From Marinobacterium iners (GTDB lineage: Bacteria; Pseudomonadota; Gammaproteobacteria; Pseudomonadales; Balneatricaceae), in contig NZ_CP022297.1 in the NCBI RefSeq assembly GCF_017310015.1, positions 2,852,001 through 2,916,000 on the forward strand: a stretch of 64,000 nucleotides of DNA, in the 5' to 3' direction. Made by a program: the position numbers and the translations under genes. Numbering within the stretch: position 1 is the stretch's first letter; the number at the start of each line of letters is the position of its first letter. Under the pieces are notes generated by a model. It searched no databases. It was not told the DNA's origin and saw only the letters and a list, made by a program, of their open reading frames with translations. Below are positions 25,861 to 36,391 of the stretch, in pieces.

Positions 25861-25945
25861 ACGGTAGCCTCGGTCACTATAACCCGATAACATTTAATGA
25901 AAACTCACTGACCCGAAATGGGTCGAAAGCCATGGACAATGCCCC

Positions 25946-27685
25946 GTGAACCGTGCCTTTTTGTTGATTGTTTTCCTGCTAACGCTACTTCCACTAATCT
26001 ATTTTCCCAATCCGGGACATGATGCTCTGCTGATTCCGTTCAATATTTTCTTGTGGGAAATTGCAGCAGCCTCGATATTTTTTGCAGGCCTCTACATCTA
26101 CAAACACCAGGTGCTGGTGCTGCCGCGCCACACAATGCTTATTCTGGCCTTGCCTGTTGGCATGGTGGTCAGCGGTTTCATAACCGGGCTTGACCGACCG
26201 GTGGATTGGATGTTCCGGCTGGCCACCATTTTGATGGGGCTGCTGTTTTTCTTCTCATTATTTCAGTTTCAGGCCAATCGCCGCACCCTCGACAATGCCG
26301 TTTACATCATACTGGGTGGTCTGCTGCTCAATGGCGTGATTGCATTCCTACAGACCCTACCCGGCCGCCCCCTGTTCGGGCTGATCCCTCATCCTGAAAC
26401 GCCCCGCGCAGTGGGCGTCTTCATGCAACCCAACATTCTTGCTTCGGTTATGGTGATAGGTGTAGTACTGAGCCTGTATCAACTCAGTACACCCGGCTTT
26501 AACCAACGCTCACTTTTACTCAAAACGCTAACCTTGACCACCCTGTTTGTGTGCAGCTTTATCGTCATGATCACCGGCTCACGCATCGGTCTGGTTGCAC
26601 TGGTTCTGTCTGTTCCGCTCGTAGTGGCTGCGCGCTTTACCCTGCTGCGGCGCACGCCAGTCAAGGCGTTGCTTGCAGTTGCCCTGCTGGTATTGGGTAC
26701 CGGCAGCGGCATCGCGACCAGCGACGGTTTCTGGAAGGCCACTTCCAAACTGGAGCAGCTTGCAGATGAGGGTCGCGATGCACGTCCACACCTCTATCGC
26801 ATCGCCTGGGATCTGTATACCGATAAACCACTCGCCGGCCACGGCATCGGCAGTTTTCAGCGAGTTTTCCATGATCGTGCCGCAGAATACCTTGAGGCCA
26901 GAGGTGGCGAGCCGCTGATCGGCCATGCCCGTTTCAGCCACCCGCATAACGAGCTGCTGTTCTGGGCTATCGAGGGAGGCTCACTTGCGCTGCTGGGCAT
27001 TGTCGCCATTCTGAGTGCCACACTGATGCAACTTTATCGGCTGGGCTGGCAGCGTGGTGGCGCTATGCTGGCCATTCTGCTTCCCATCACACTGCATACT
27101 CAGGTTGAGCTGCCGTTTTACTCCTCCATGTATCATTGGCTGCTGTTCCTGTTTCTGGGCTTTTTGGTCTTCCGTCCATTGCAGCGCTACCGCTGGTTAA
27201 ACTGGCCCTCTGCGGCGCTTATCCCCATTCCGGCCGCAACAACTGCTTTACTGCTGGCAACCGTCATGTTCTGCACCACCACCTTTGGAACCAGCCGAGA
27301 CCTGACCCGCTTCCTGCTCTACAAAGAGATCAATCTTGACGAGCTGCGTGCCGCACAGGACAACCTGTATTTCAATGAATTCGCGACCATGCTGACACTG
27401 AAGGCACTGCTCAATCAGGATCTGACACAGGGCACGCAACACTGGACGCAGATTTATATCGACTGGATTGAGACATACCTACTCCACACCCCGGAAACAT
27501 CATCCTTCCATGACTTGGCGCTGGCATACCACCACCTGGGCATGACCGGCAATGCCGAAGCAACGATCGAGCGCGGGTTGTATCTTTTCCCGCAACACCC
27601 GGTTATCTCCAGCTCCTACCAAAAGCTTGAAGAACGCGAGCCGCTGCTAGCCGCCTCCACCCCTGAGGGCAGCCAGGCGCAATAA
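25946..27685 (+). CDS. PglL/WaaL-type O-oligosaccharide ligase (Wzy_C family)
   Basis: A 579-aa membrane protein with a GTG start at 25946 and about 11-12 membrane segments. The Wzy_C core is visible as TGSRIGLVALVLSVP, DKPLAGHGIGSFQRVF, and the large periplasmic loop FSHPHNELLFWAIEGG, whose His-x-x-Glu pattern is typical of PglL. The C-terminal 150 residues are a soluble TPR-like tail (HDLALAYHHLGMTGNAEATI), also usual in PglL/PilO-type pilin glycosylases. It should transfer undecaprenyl-linked glycan to protein, probably pilin, in the periplasm. A lipid A-core ligase (WaaL) role is the alternative. Confidence 0.78.
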   Translation: MNRAFLLIVFLLTLLPLIYFPNPGHDALLIPFNIFLWEIAAASIFFAGLYIYKHQVLVLPRHTMLILALPVGMVVSGFITGLDRPVDWMFRLATILMGLLFFFSLFQFQANRRTLDNAVYIILGGLLLNGVIAFLQTLPGRPLFGLIPHPETPRAVGVFMQPNILASVMVIGVVLSLYQLSTPGFNQRSLLLKTLTLTTLFVCSFIVMITGSRIGLVALVLSVPLVVAARFTLLRRTPVKALLAVALLVLGTGSGIATSDGFWKATSKLEQLADEGRDARPHLYRIAWDLYTDKPLAGHGIGSFQRVFHDRAAEYLEARGGEPLIGHARFSHPHNELLFWAIEGGSLALLGIVAILSATLMQLYRLGWQRGGAMLAILLPITLHTQVELPFYSSMYHWLLFLFLGFLVFRPLQRYRWLNWPSAALIPIPAATTALLLATVMFCTTTFGTSRDLTRFLLYKEINLDELRAAQDNLYFNEFATMLTLKALLNQDLTQGTQHWTQIYIDWIETYLLHTPETSSFHDLALAYHHLGMTGNAEATIERGLYLFPQHPVISSSYQKLEEREPLLAASTPEGSQAQ

Positions 27686-27695
27686 CACCAGTGGG

Positions 27696-28253
27696 CTACA
27701 GGCGCCCCAGACTGAATATCTCGCCGGCACTGTCCACCACCAACTCAGTACCGCGCGAGGTCTCCACCATACGAGCCAATTCCACCAACTGGTAGAACAG
27801 ATTGCGTGACAGCTTGCCTTCCATACCGAAGCGAATCATCAGATAGGGTGAAGGCTTGCCGCTTTTTGAATCGGTCTTGACCCGTATCGGGTGTTCGGCA
27901 TCAGCCCGCACCCGGTCGCCGGTTGAGGTGATAAAGATCAGCTCCAGCCCTTTCTTACCCGTTTGATGCTCCACCTGAGTTACAAAAAAGGGCACGTCAT
28001 CCACCTGAATGCCGACCTTCTCGACCGGTGTCTTCAGAAAATACTTGTCCCCTTCCCGCCAGAGCACACGTGCAAACATTCTGATCATCGCCTCGCGCCC
28101 AATAGGCGAGCCCTCGTAAAACCAGCGCCCATCCGCCGCGATTCGCATATCAATATCCCCACAGAACGCAGGGTTCCACTTTTCCAGCGGTGGGATCTCA
28201 GCCTCGCCTTTCAGTTGCTGGCCCAGCTGTGCGGGGTCAAACGTTGTACTCAT
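27696..28253 (-). CDS. DUF1285 family protein
   Basis: A 185-aa soluble protein. DIDMRIAADGRWFYEGSPIG and FARVLWREGDKYFLKTPVEK are the DUF1285 signatures, followed by VGIQVDDVPFFV and a C-terminal NLFYQLVELA. The family is widespread in proteobacteria with known structures but no assigned function. It converges with the ligase gene 10 nt away and diverges from the MetF-like gene. It is probably chromosomal core. Confidence 0.88.
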   Translation of the reverse strand: MSTTFDPAQLGQQLKGEAEIPPLEKWNPAFCGDIDMRIAADGRWFYEGSPIGREAMIRMFARVLWREGDKYFLKTPVEKVGIQVDDVPFFVTQVEHQTGKKGLELIFITSTGDRVRADAEHPIRVKTDSKSGKPSPYLMIRFGMEGKLSRNLFYQLVELARMVETSRGTELVVDSAGEIFSLGRL

Positions 28254-28355
28254 GAAGATGCCTCACAGAGTCTGCAGAAGATTTCATCATCCTCTTCACT
28301 AAAATGAATATAATTCACAAAACAATCAAGACCAACCGGATAATGGAAAGCCACC

Positions 28356-29321
28356 ATGAGCGATACCCTGCAACATAAATTTGCCGACCCTCACCGCAGC
28401 GTCTGTTTTGTGGGCACCACCCCACCCAAGGCCAGCACCGAGGAGATGCAGATGCAGGAGATCGCCGAACGCCTGCTGGCCAGGTTGGACACACTGGAGT
28501 ATGACGGCCTGATCGTCTACGACATCCAGGACGAGAGCAGCCGCATTGACACGCCGCGCCCCTTTCCCTACATGGAAACCCGCGACCCGCGTGACTATTC
28601 GCGTCTGCTCAGCCAGAAAAGCGGCAAACCGATCATCACCTACAAAAGCGTTGCCCAACGTGATCGCGCCGATTTTGAACACTGGCTGGAACAAAGCTGG
28701 AATGAGTACGGTGTGCGCAACCTGGTACTGGTGGGCAGCCCCTCATCTGAAGGCGACATCAAGCTGTCATTGAGTGAGGCCTATACCACCCTGCAGGAAC
28801 ACCAGCATCCGTTTCATCTGGGTGGTGTGACCATTGCCGAACGCCACTCGGTAAAGGGCAACGAACATGAACGCCTGCTGGGCAAGATGGGTAACGGCTG
28901 TGAGTTTTTCGTGTCGCAGGCAGTATACAATGCACAGGCCACCATCGACCTGCTCACCTCCTATGCCCGCAGCTGCAAGGAAAAGGGCCTGACACCACAG
29001 CGCATCATTCTGACATTCACTCCCTGCGGTAGTGCCAAGACGCTGGAGTTCATGCAGTGGCTGGGCATTTCAGTACCCGAGGCCACCCGCTACCGCATTC
29101 TGGATGCGGAAAAGCCGCTGGCAGAATCGATTCGCATCTGCCAGAACAATCTGGAACAGATTCTGGATGCCTGTCTGCCACTGGGCCTGCCACTAGGGTT
29201 AAACATTGAAAGCCTGACCAACCGCAAGACCGAAATCGATGCCTCAATCCAGCTGTATCAGCTGCTCAAGGCAACGCTCGATCTGAGACTGGCAGAACGA
29301 CAACTCTGCCATAACCTGTAA
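28356..29321 (+). CDS. MetF-like methylenetetrahydrofolate reductase family protein
   Basis: A 321-aa TIM-barrel protein. CFVGTTPPKASTEEM at the start resembles the substrate-loop Glu region of MetF. Later parts include YDGLIVYDIQDESSR, RNLVLVGSPSSE, GCEFFVSQAVYNAQATIDLL (typical of MetF: F-x-x-Q-x-x-Y/F), and ILTFTPCGSAKTLEFMQWLG. It is more diverged than housekeeping MetF, and neighbours are not methionine genes, so the reaction is uncertain; a folate- or flavin-dependent oxidoreductase is the safest call. Confidence 0.75.
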   Translation: MSDTLQHKFADPHRSVCFVGTTPPKASTEEMQMQEIAERLLARLDTLEYDGLIVYDIQDESSRIDTPRPFPYMETRDPRDYSRLLSQKSGKPIITYKSVAQRDRADFEHWLEQSWNEYGVRNLVLVGSPSSEGDIKLSLSEAYTTLQEHQHPFHLGGVTIAERHSVKGNEHERLLGKMGNGCEFFVSQAVYNAQATIDLLTSYARSCKEKGLTPQRIILTFTPCGSAKTLEFMQWLGISVPEATRYRILDAEKPLAESIRICQNNLEQILDACLPLGLPLGLNIESLTNRKTEIDASIQLYQLLKATLDLRLAERQLCHNL

Positions 29322-29331
29322 CAGGCCGAGT

Positions 29332-30102
29332 TCACCTCTGCTTTGATGATCCATTCAACGCATCATTTCTAGCAGCCTGGACCCTCTGAATGAGGGCTTC
29401 AAGCTGCTGAATATCTCCAGCGGCTTTGTCATAATCACTTTTCTGCCAAACAATCCTGCTATTCTCAAAGTCAACGTCAAACTCAATTCCCCGAAGAAAA
29501 TCCATACCCAGCAGGCCATCAAATCTTGAGCCAGCATCATGATTGTGAATAACACTCAACATGGTATTCTCTGGCTTATAGGGGCCAACTTCCATACGGC
29601 TGAAAGCAACGTCACGGGTATCAATAACTCCACCACCTGCTACACGAGCCTGACTGCCTGATCGCTTTACAATAGACAAATCAGCAATCGCATCATCATG
29701 AAGCACTGTTCTAGAAGCACCAGTGTCCAGTAATAGATTAACCCGAATCATTTGGTTGCCATAATACAAGCGCACAGGAACAAACACCGAGTTACCCTGA
29801 ATTAATACAGGAGTTACAAGGCTATCCATAAAACTTTTCAATTCACCTATTTGTTGATGTGCGAGGCCTTCATTAAAGGCTTCATCTACCTGACCTTCAA
29901 CCGATTGGAGATCGATACTTATAGGTTTAGTACGAGCTTCAACCGAACCTATGGTTTGAACTTGCTCACGATATCGTTGTGGAATTTCACTTTTTCGATC
30001 CACATAAACCTTCCGCCCTCTCTCATCAACATAATGATATACGTCACCAAATGCGGGTTGAAAACTGACTATCAAACTAGCGAATACCCAATAAGATTTC
30101 AT
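29332..30102 (-). CDS. Retropepsin-like aspartic protease with DUF4124 N-terminus
   Basis: A 256-aa exported protein. The ATG at 30102 follows a GGGAG ribosome site. A signal peptide (KSYWVFASLIVSFQPAFG) precedes a DUF4124 segment, DVYHYVDERGRKVYVDRKSE. The protease domain has the single catalytic triad LLDTGASRTVL (about residues 125-135) and the partner strand FDGLLGMDFLRGI. Such clan AA proteins need to dimerise to act. It is probably periplasmic; the substrate is unknown. It converges with the MetF-like gene. Confidence 0.82.
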   Translation of the reverse strand: MKSYWVFASLIVSFQPAFGDVYHYVDERGRKVYVDRKSEIPQRYREQVQTIGSVEARTKPISIDLQSVEGQVDEAFNEGLAHQQIGELKSFMDSLVTPVLIQGNSVFVPVRLYYGNQMIRVNLLLDTGASRTVLHDDAIADLSIVKRSGSQARVAGGGVIDTRDVAFSRMEVGPYKPENTMLSVIHNHDAGSRFDGLLGMDFLRGIEFDVDFENSRIVWQKSDYDKAAGDIQQLEALIQRVQAARNDALNGSSKQR

Positions 30103-30120
30103 CCTGCTCCCCACATTGCC

Positions 30121-30495
30121 TCAACCACCAGCAGCTTTGACCTTATAGCCCTCAGCTTCCAGCGCCGCTTTCAACGTTTCACGATGATCTCCCTGAATCT
30201 CGATCACCCCCTCTTTCACTGCGCCGCCGGTACCGCAACGCTGCTTTAGCTTTTTCGCCAGCGTTTTCAGCTCTGCACTCGACAACGGCACACCCGTGAT
30301 GGTGGTCACACCTTTGCCCTTGCGGCCGCTGGTCTCGCGCCGAATGCGTACCACACCATCCAGTGCCGCCAGTCGCTCAGCCTCACTCAGATCATCGCAC
30401 TTGCACTGCGCTTCCGGCTCGCCACAGGCAGGGCAATGTCGACCGCTTTCAGTTGAATATACCAGCCCACTGGGCTGGTCACGTAGACTTGCCAT
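30121..30495 (-). CDS. yciH: Translation initiation factor SUI1-like protein YciH
   Basis: A 124-aa eIF1/SUI1-fold protein. GVVRIRRETSGRKGKGVTTI and LKKLKQRCGTGGAVKEGVIEI are the SUI1 core motifs, and HRETLKAALEAEGYKVK ends it. A small CxxC...CxC segment (CPACGEPEAQCKC, about residues 19-31) near the N-terminus looks like a Zn ribbon and is common in proteobacterial YciH. It probably influences start-site fidelity on the ribosome. Confidence 0.93.
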   Translation of the reverse strand: MASLRDQPSGLVYSTESGRHCPACGEPEAQCKCDDLSEAERLAALDGVVRIRRETSGRKGKGVTTITGVPLSSAELKTLAKKLKQRCGTGGAVKEGVIEIQGDHRETLKAALEAEGYKVKAAGG

Positions 30496-30560
30496 ACTGT
30501 TTCACATAATCCTGAGCGTTATATGAAGTAAGAATCAAAGAACCGCGTTACATTATGGAC

Positions 30561-31877
30561 CTAAAGCCCCACACCACCAATCTGGCGTGCCAGGTAGCTG
30601 GCGTAGTTATCGGTCATACCGGAGATAAAATCCAGCGCACGGCGGTAGCTGTCATACAGGGACCAGTCCGCTGCAGGGGCATGAATACCCATCAGGCTGA
30701 TGATCTTCTGGCTGCGATAGCCCAGCCCTCCGCGGCCCTTGCAGTACTGCTCATACACCGCATCCATGAACGCCTCCAGCAGAATACCCAACGTGGTGTA
30801 AGCACCCACTTCCAGCTCAGCCTTGCGAGTATCGGGAAATACCCGTTCACGGGCAACGCACTTGGCCGTATTGATGCCTTCACGCACCATCGGGTCGCCG
30901 TCCAGCAGAAGCTCGCCCGTGTAAGTGCCCGCCATGATTGCCGAATACTGGCGCGCAAACACCTGCACCACCGAGTTGACCATGTTTTCCATCGCCTTGC
31001 CGCGCAAGGCCGAAATTTTGCGCCGGGCCGAAGCGTGAGATGCAAAAATCTTATCATCAAACTCAAGATCACCGCACAACTGCAGCAAAATCTGTTTTAC
31101 ATCCTCAAAGCTCAGGATGTGCAACTCGATGGCGTCCTCAAGATCCAGAATGGCATAGCAGATATCATCCGCAGCCTCCAGCACATAGGCAAGAGGATGA
31201 CGGCACCAACGCCCGTCAACTTGAAGCACCAGCCCAAGATCACGCCCCAGTGCATTCAGAATATCGCGCTCTGAACAGAACGCACTGAACTTGCCGCGCG
31301 GTCCTGCATGTTCAACCCCCCAAGGGTATTTCAGCAACGTTCCCAGTGTCGGAAATGTCAGGCGCAAGCCGCCATCAAACAGATGGTTCTCAATGCGGGT
31401 TACCACCCGAAAACCCTGGGCATTGCCCTCGAACACTTGCAAGTCCATCAGTTCCAGCTCAGACAGTGGCTCCAGGCGCACATCATCCTGATGGTGACTG
31501 AACCAGTCACGAATGGCATACTCGCCGGCATGCCCAAAAGGTGGGTTACCTATATCGTGTGCCAAACATGCCGACTGGACAATCATGCCCAGGTCATGTG
31601 GTGTGACCCAAGGCGGCAACTCATCTACAATCAGCTCACCCACACGAATACCGAGGCTGCGCCCCACACTGCCGACTTCCATCGAATGAGTCAGGCGGGT
31701 GTGGATATGATCATTGAGGGCAAAGGGGTGAACCTGAGTCTTGCGTCCGAGCCTGCGAAACGCACTAGAGAAGATGATGCGATCGTGGTCCTTATGGAAA
31801 TGCGAACGTCCAACTTCGTCAGGTTCTACTTCAGTATGGCCATAGCGCTGTGTTGATAATAAGTGACACCAATTCAC
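30561..31877 (-). CDS. dgt: Deoxyguanosinetriphosphate triphosphohydrolase (dGTPase)
   Basis: A 438-aa HD-domain hydrolase. The GTG at 31877 is preferred because it gives MNWCHLLSTQRYG, the usual dGTPase start; the frame is open to a TTG five codons further up. HD residues appear in RLTHSMEVGSVGRSLG, CLAHDIGNPPFGHAGE and AADDICYAILDLEDAIE. It hydrolyses dGTP (or other dNTPs in the type-2 group) to nucleoside and triphosphate. These enzymes affect dNTP pools and can restrict phage. Confidence 0.92.
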   Translation of the reverse strand: MNWCHLLSTQRYGHTEVEPDEVGRSHFHKDHDRIIFSSAFRRLGRKTQVHPFALNDHIHTRLTHSMEVGSVGRSLGIRVGELIVDELPPWVTPHDLGMIVQSACLAHDIGNPPFGHAGEYAIRDWFSHHQDDVRLEPLSELELMDLQVFEGNAQGFRVVTRIENHLFDGGLRLTFPTLGTLLKYPWGVEHAGPRGKFSAFCSERDILNALGRDLGLVLQVDGRWCRHPLAYVLEAADDICYAILDLEDAIELHILSFEDVKQILLQLCGDLEFDDKIFASHASARRKISALRGKAMENMVNSVVQVFARQYSAIMAGTYTGELLLDGDPMVREGINTAKCVARERVFPDTRKAELEVGAYTTLGILLEAFMDAVYEQYCKGRGGLGYRSQKIISLMGIHAPAADWSLYDSYRRALDFISGMTDNYASYLARQIGGVGL

Positions 31878-31909
31878 TATCAAAAACCCCAAAGAATCAT
31901 ATCATCACT

Positions 31910-33370
31910 TCACTCTAACTTAAAAAACCATATAATAAAAACAAAAAAAACCAAAACCAATAATATATTTAAAAAACCAAAAGTACTATACAGATTATTA
32001 TCTCTATATAAATGAATATCAGCCATCAAAGCCCCGGGGTGATCTCTGCCAAGTGAGGCATATATATTACCATTTGGCTCTATAAAAGCAGAAACACCAT
32101 CGTTAGCCGATCTAATGATCCATCGACCTGACTCAAGTGCTCTCGCCCGGGCAATTTGTAAATGCTGATATGGCTCGATTGTATTATTAAACCACCCATC
32201 ATTTACAACATTAACGATCAGATCTGACTCAGAGTAAGCATCATGTGAATAAATTGTAAATGCAATTTCATAACAAATAAAAGGAGCAATATTTAATCCA
32301 GCAACATTGAAATATTCGATATTAGTATCGGACTTTCTAAAATCGTTATTAAAACCAAAACTTTTTAACCAATTTTTAATTAATTGATTCTTTGGTTTTT
32401 TTTCAAATATTTCAATTAATTTGACTTTATGATAAACACTATCACCCATAGAAAACAGTCCAATACTATTGTGAGAGACAGTCTCAAAGCCAACATTACC
32501 TCTGTATACAAAACCACTTAAAAGCGCGGTTCTATTTGAATTAAGAGTTTTCCTAAAAGGATCCATTAAACTCCTGACTTTCCCATAACGAGGTAAAGCC
32601 GTTTCAGGCCAAACGATAATATCAAAACCTATAAACTCCTCTGACCGCATAATTAGATCATGAGTTCTTTCATAAAACCTATTATCGTCCTTCTCATCAC
32701 TCAAAATACCCGGCTGTATCATAGCAACTTTTATTTTCTGATCATAATAAATTCTCGAAATACTCAGCTCCGAAACACTGTATATAATAATAAAAATCAT
32801 TCCTGCCCATGCGGCCTGAACTATATTTCCATGAACTAGGCAATTAATTGTAAAGACCGAAAAAACCACCAAAAAAACACTTACACCCCACACTCCCAAA
32901 AATCCAAGAAGTGAACTGAACGGACTATCAACCCATGAAAAACCTATGCTCAACCATGGAAACCCACTAAAAATGAACTCTCGTGACAACTCTATCCCAC
33001 CCCATGCCAGACCAAATAGAATAGGATAAAACCTGAATAACCTTGACAATACCGAGTAGATGTAACCAAAAAAAGAGAAGTGTAATACTAATACAGCAAT
33101 AAATAGAGTAAATAATAACAATGAAATAAAATTACTATTTGATTTTTTTATAAGTGGGATAAATATCCAATGAGCACCGGATAAATAAAATGAAACTGAG
33201 AATAGACCAAAAAACAAAACCACAACTCGAGTGGCGGTATCACGAGTCACGAAATAAAGAACAACGGGGCCAACAAGTGATAAAAGAAACAGATTAAAAG
33301 GAGAAAAAGCCAGAGCTGTTGAGGCTCCGGCCACAATAACAAACAGTGATTTATAAAACACATCTACCAC
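31910..33370 (-). CDS. Apolipoprotein N-acyltransferase (Lnt) family protein, AT-rich
   Basis: A 486-aa membrane enzyme with about seven membrane segments, then a periplasmic nitrilase domain. The catalytic set looks complete: Glu in VWPETALPRYG, Lys in YHKVKLIEIFE, and Cys in APFICYEIAF. VNVVNDGWFNNTIEPYQHLQ and SANDGVSAFIEPNG are standard Lnt features. Its base composition is much more AT-rich than dgt or pilY1, suggesting recent transfer. It starts with a GTG overlapping the pilE stop by 7 nt, so it is the last gene of the minor-pilin operon. That is not the normal lnt context, so it may be a second, special-purpose copy. Confidence 0.85.
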   Translation of the reverse strand: MVDVFYKSLFVIVAGASTALAFSPFNLFLLSLVGPVVLYFVTRDTATRVVVLFFGLFSVSFYLSGAHWIFIPLIKKSNSNFISLLLFTLFIAVLVLHFSFFGYIYSVLSRLFRFYPILFGLAWGGIELSREFIFSGFPWLSIGFSWVDSPFSSLLGFLGVWGVSVFLVVFSVFTINCLVHGNIVQAAWAGMIFIIIYSVSELSISRIYYDQKIKVAMIQPGILSDEKDDNRFYERTHDLIMRSEEFIGFDIIVWPETALPRYGKVRSLMDPFRKTLNSNRTALLSGFVYRGNVGFETVSHNSIGLFSMGDSVYHKVKLIEIFEKKPKNQLIKNWLKSFGFNNDFRKSDTNIEYFNVAGLNIAPFICYEIAFTIYSHDAYSESDLIVNVVNDGWFNNTIEPYQHLQIARARALESGRWIIRSANDGVSAFIEPNGNIYASLGRDHPGALMADIHLYRDNNLYSTFGFLNILLVLVFFVFIIWFFKLE

Positions 33371-33765
33371 TGACAGCCTGAAGTTGTAGGAGTCGTTTGA
33401 CCTGCTTGGTTAAGCGACAATGTACCACACGCGTCACCTGATTGAGCACCGACGGGTACAGCTTGAATATTATATGTAGTCTGCGTAGGTTGCCCTTGAG
33501 CAAACTGGAATGAATAGAATAACTGTAAGTCATTGTCACAAGATGTTTCATTTAAAGGTAATGCTACAGAATAAGAAAACGTCCGCGCATAAGCTTGCTC
33601 CATATACTGTGCAAGCTCAGAAAGGCAACTTGTTGCAGATTTACGTCGTCCGCTTTCGACATACTGCAAATAGGCAGGATATGCTATAGATGCAAGAATA
33701 CCTATAATCAGAACTGCTATCAGAACCTCAATTAGCGTGAAACCCGCCGCTCTATACTTCATCAT
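33364..33765 (-). CDS. pilE: Type IV minor pilin PilE
   Basis: A 133-aa prepilin. A short leader (MMKYRAAG) is cut before FTLIEVLIAVLIIGILAS, with the conserved Glu at mature position 5. The globular part has paired Cys residues (SCDNDLQ, GDACGTLS and the C-terminal GCQW), consistent with a disulfide loop at the C-terminus. It is the last pilin in the fimT-pilV-pilW-pilX-pilY1-pilE order, where PilE helps form the tip complex that starts the pilus. The start follows the pilY1 stop by 4 nt. Confidence 0.88.
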   Translation of the reverse strand: MMKYRAAGFTLIEVLIAVLIIGILASIAYPAYLQYVESGRRKSATSCLSELAQYMEQAYARTFSYSVALPLNETSCDNDLQLFYSFQFAQGQPTQTTYNIQAVPVGAQSGDACGTLSLNQAGQTTPTTSGCQW

Positions 33766-33769
33766 TCAC

Positions 33770-36391
33770 TCAGCCTCCTGTCATTTCACGCCAAAGTATT
33801 CTTTCAATTGTTAGACCTGATCCTCCACTAATTATAATAGAAGTCTCACCTATTTGAGTGTTCTCCTGCTGAACAATCACCGAGCCATTCACAATAACAG
33901 GAACTGATGGAATAGCACCGAATGAAATCCCGCTACCAAAGCTGTCCCCGTATTTATCTTCAGATCCATACTGACCATCACCGCTATAATCAAAGAAGAA
34001 ATCCTCTAGACCAGCCCCAGTAAATGCATCTATCGACATCAAATAACCTGTACCACCAGGCTGACACGGGTCAGCAACTGGCAGCAAAGTTGAGCCCAGT
34101 AATACATTTCCGACAATTCGGTTCTGGAACACCATACGCTCCCCCTGATTGTTACCGCCTACAACCAGATCCATGAACCAACCTTGCTTACCCGCCATAT
34201 CTCCAGAGGAAGCTGAAGAGACAGTTCGCGCATCGAAACCTGCTATTTCAATCTCGGCAGTGATCGTACGCTCTTTAAGATCAGACCTATCAAGAACTAC
34301 ACCTGCTCCTGGATCTTTGAAACCATACCAAGTTTGCACGCCAGTATTACCGATATCATCTTCACTCAAAAAGCGGCCAGTACCAACAAAAATCCAAGTA
34401 TAAGAAGTATCAGGTTGCTTTGTAACAAAAACAGGAGCAGTTATAGCCTGATAGCCGTCAAATACCTTCCTGCTCGTTACAGAGCTGGAAGAGATATCGA
34501 TTGCCCACACATCGCCCTGATAGTCTGCAGCATAAACCAAGTCGAATGCACCACTTTGATCTGAATCCCACGCAAAAGGACTACCGAGCCCATTCGGATT
34601 GGCCGCTGAGCCACTTGCTATTGTTGTAGAGGTAAGCACACCAGTTGAAAGATCTATTTTAAGTAGTTTTGCATCGTGGCTACTACTATTGTAGCCATTA
34701 CCTAACAAAACAACCCAGCTTCCATCCTCAAGACGCGTGATTGTTGGTTTTCCAATAATTTTACCAATATCAGTATATGATGAACCGTCATATTCATAAA
34801 GCACCTGTGGTGATGTTGGGTCTGTAACATCAAGAACGAATATACCTTCACCACCGCGACCAAGTGTACCGACAAGCACTGTCTTCCAACTACCTGCTAC
34901 ATACACCTCTGCAGCAGTTAAATCACCATCTATAAAGTATCGATGCACATAATCAGGGTCGCTCAAAACACCAATATCATCTAATAAAAATGAGGGAATA
35001 TATGCAAAGACCTCTTCACCTGCCTCTGGTCCATTACCCGTATAAAAAGCATGCAGCATACCATCATTCGCACCCGTATAAATAACCTCAGCTCTTGAGC
35101 CAGCATCGCCTTCAGCAAAACTTTCGTAGCTTGACAACTCACTCCAGTTAAAGGTTTTAAACTTATCAGGATTTACTTTAGGTATAAAAACAGGGCTTGA
35201 GTTAATAATCCCACCTAAGACTGACCCACCTCTAAAACGATATGGACGATTTTCGTTTGTATCCACTAAAGATATCCGCTCTTTAGTTCTGTCGCCTCTC
35301 AAGTAATCCAGCACTTCTTCCGTAACACCGGATGAGGATAGAAGTGAACGCAGAGTGTCACTCAACCCATCCCATTTTACCTCTATGGTAGCACCATCAG
35401 AATCTCGCCGTGTCAGTATTTTCCTTTCAGTATGAGCGGGAAAACTTGATTCCCATATGACATTTTCTAACCCACCATCCGCATTTACCGAGTAGGCCTT
35501 AAGGTAACCATCCCATGTAACTGACGTATAACCACTAGCATAAACAAAATCTCCAGCCCCTGTTGTTGAGGATGCCAAACTTGTTCCACTACCAGGCCTC
35601 TCCTTAATACTGGCGATAATTGCGTCCAAACCTTCCACAAATTCTTGAGGGTTTTGGGACGAAAAGTAATTGCCTCTGCTATTTACAGCAGCATGCAGAA
35701 GATCATCAATGCGTTGCCAGCCATCATTTGATGACGGCATCGGATTAGGCCAGTTCACATCATCCTGTAACGCTTCGCAATCAGCAGTTTGGCCACAGGA
35801 ATTCAGCACCTGCAATGCTTCTTCTTTGAGGCCAGGCGTACCGCCCACACCAAAGCTTAAGCCCAAAGTCACCATGTGTTGCCAATTTGCCGGTGAAGCA
35901 GGAACATCATTTCTCAAGTTACTTCTTAGGTCTCGCCTCCAATAATAGTAAGCAACGTCGGCAAGTGTGACTTCTCTAGTATCACTATCATAGTCTCCAA
36001 TATCTCCATTAGGGGATCCGCCAGACCAATAACCATCGGTCATCATAACTGTGAAATTTTGCCTACAAGACAATAAATCACTACTGGAGGAAGAAGGATT
36101 TATACGCCAAGGTTCATCATTATTTTCGTAGTAATTACCGGCTCGTTCAAGAGCTTGTCTTAGTGGTGTACCTCCATTCGGACTGAGATCAGCCAGCCAC
36201 GAGTAAAAATTATCAGCACGCGATGAAAAAGGTCTGACACCATAGATGGTATTACTATTGATAGATCCATAGCCTAAACGATAGGTTGGTGGTAGCTTAC
36301 TAAAAGCCTCACTAACGCCTGCTTTACTGACATGCACTCGCGTACGATAAAAAGAAAACCAGTTGGCAAAATTTTGTTCTTGTGCAGAAGT
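33770..36391 (-). pseudogene. pilY1: pilY1, C-terminal part, separated by IS66 insertion
   Basis: About 873 codons of PilY1 downstream of the insertion. They hold the rest of the von Willebrand-like region (LRQALERAGNYYENNDEP, and a QNFTVMMTDGYWSGGSPN segment) and the C-terminal beta-propeller with VIYTGANDGMLHAF, GTLGRGGEGIFVLDVT and a Ca2+-binding loop DSDQSGAFDLVYAADY. The last is the D-x-D-x-x-G motif needed for pilus dynamics in P. aeruginosa. Joined to 38115-38770 through one copy of the 8-bp target duplication, the frame is continuous, giving an original protein of 1089 aa. As it stands it has no signal peptide and is probably not exported. Confidence 0.88.
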
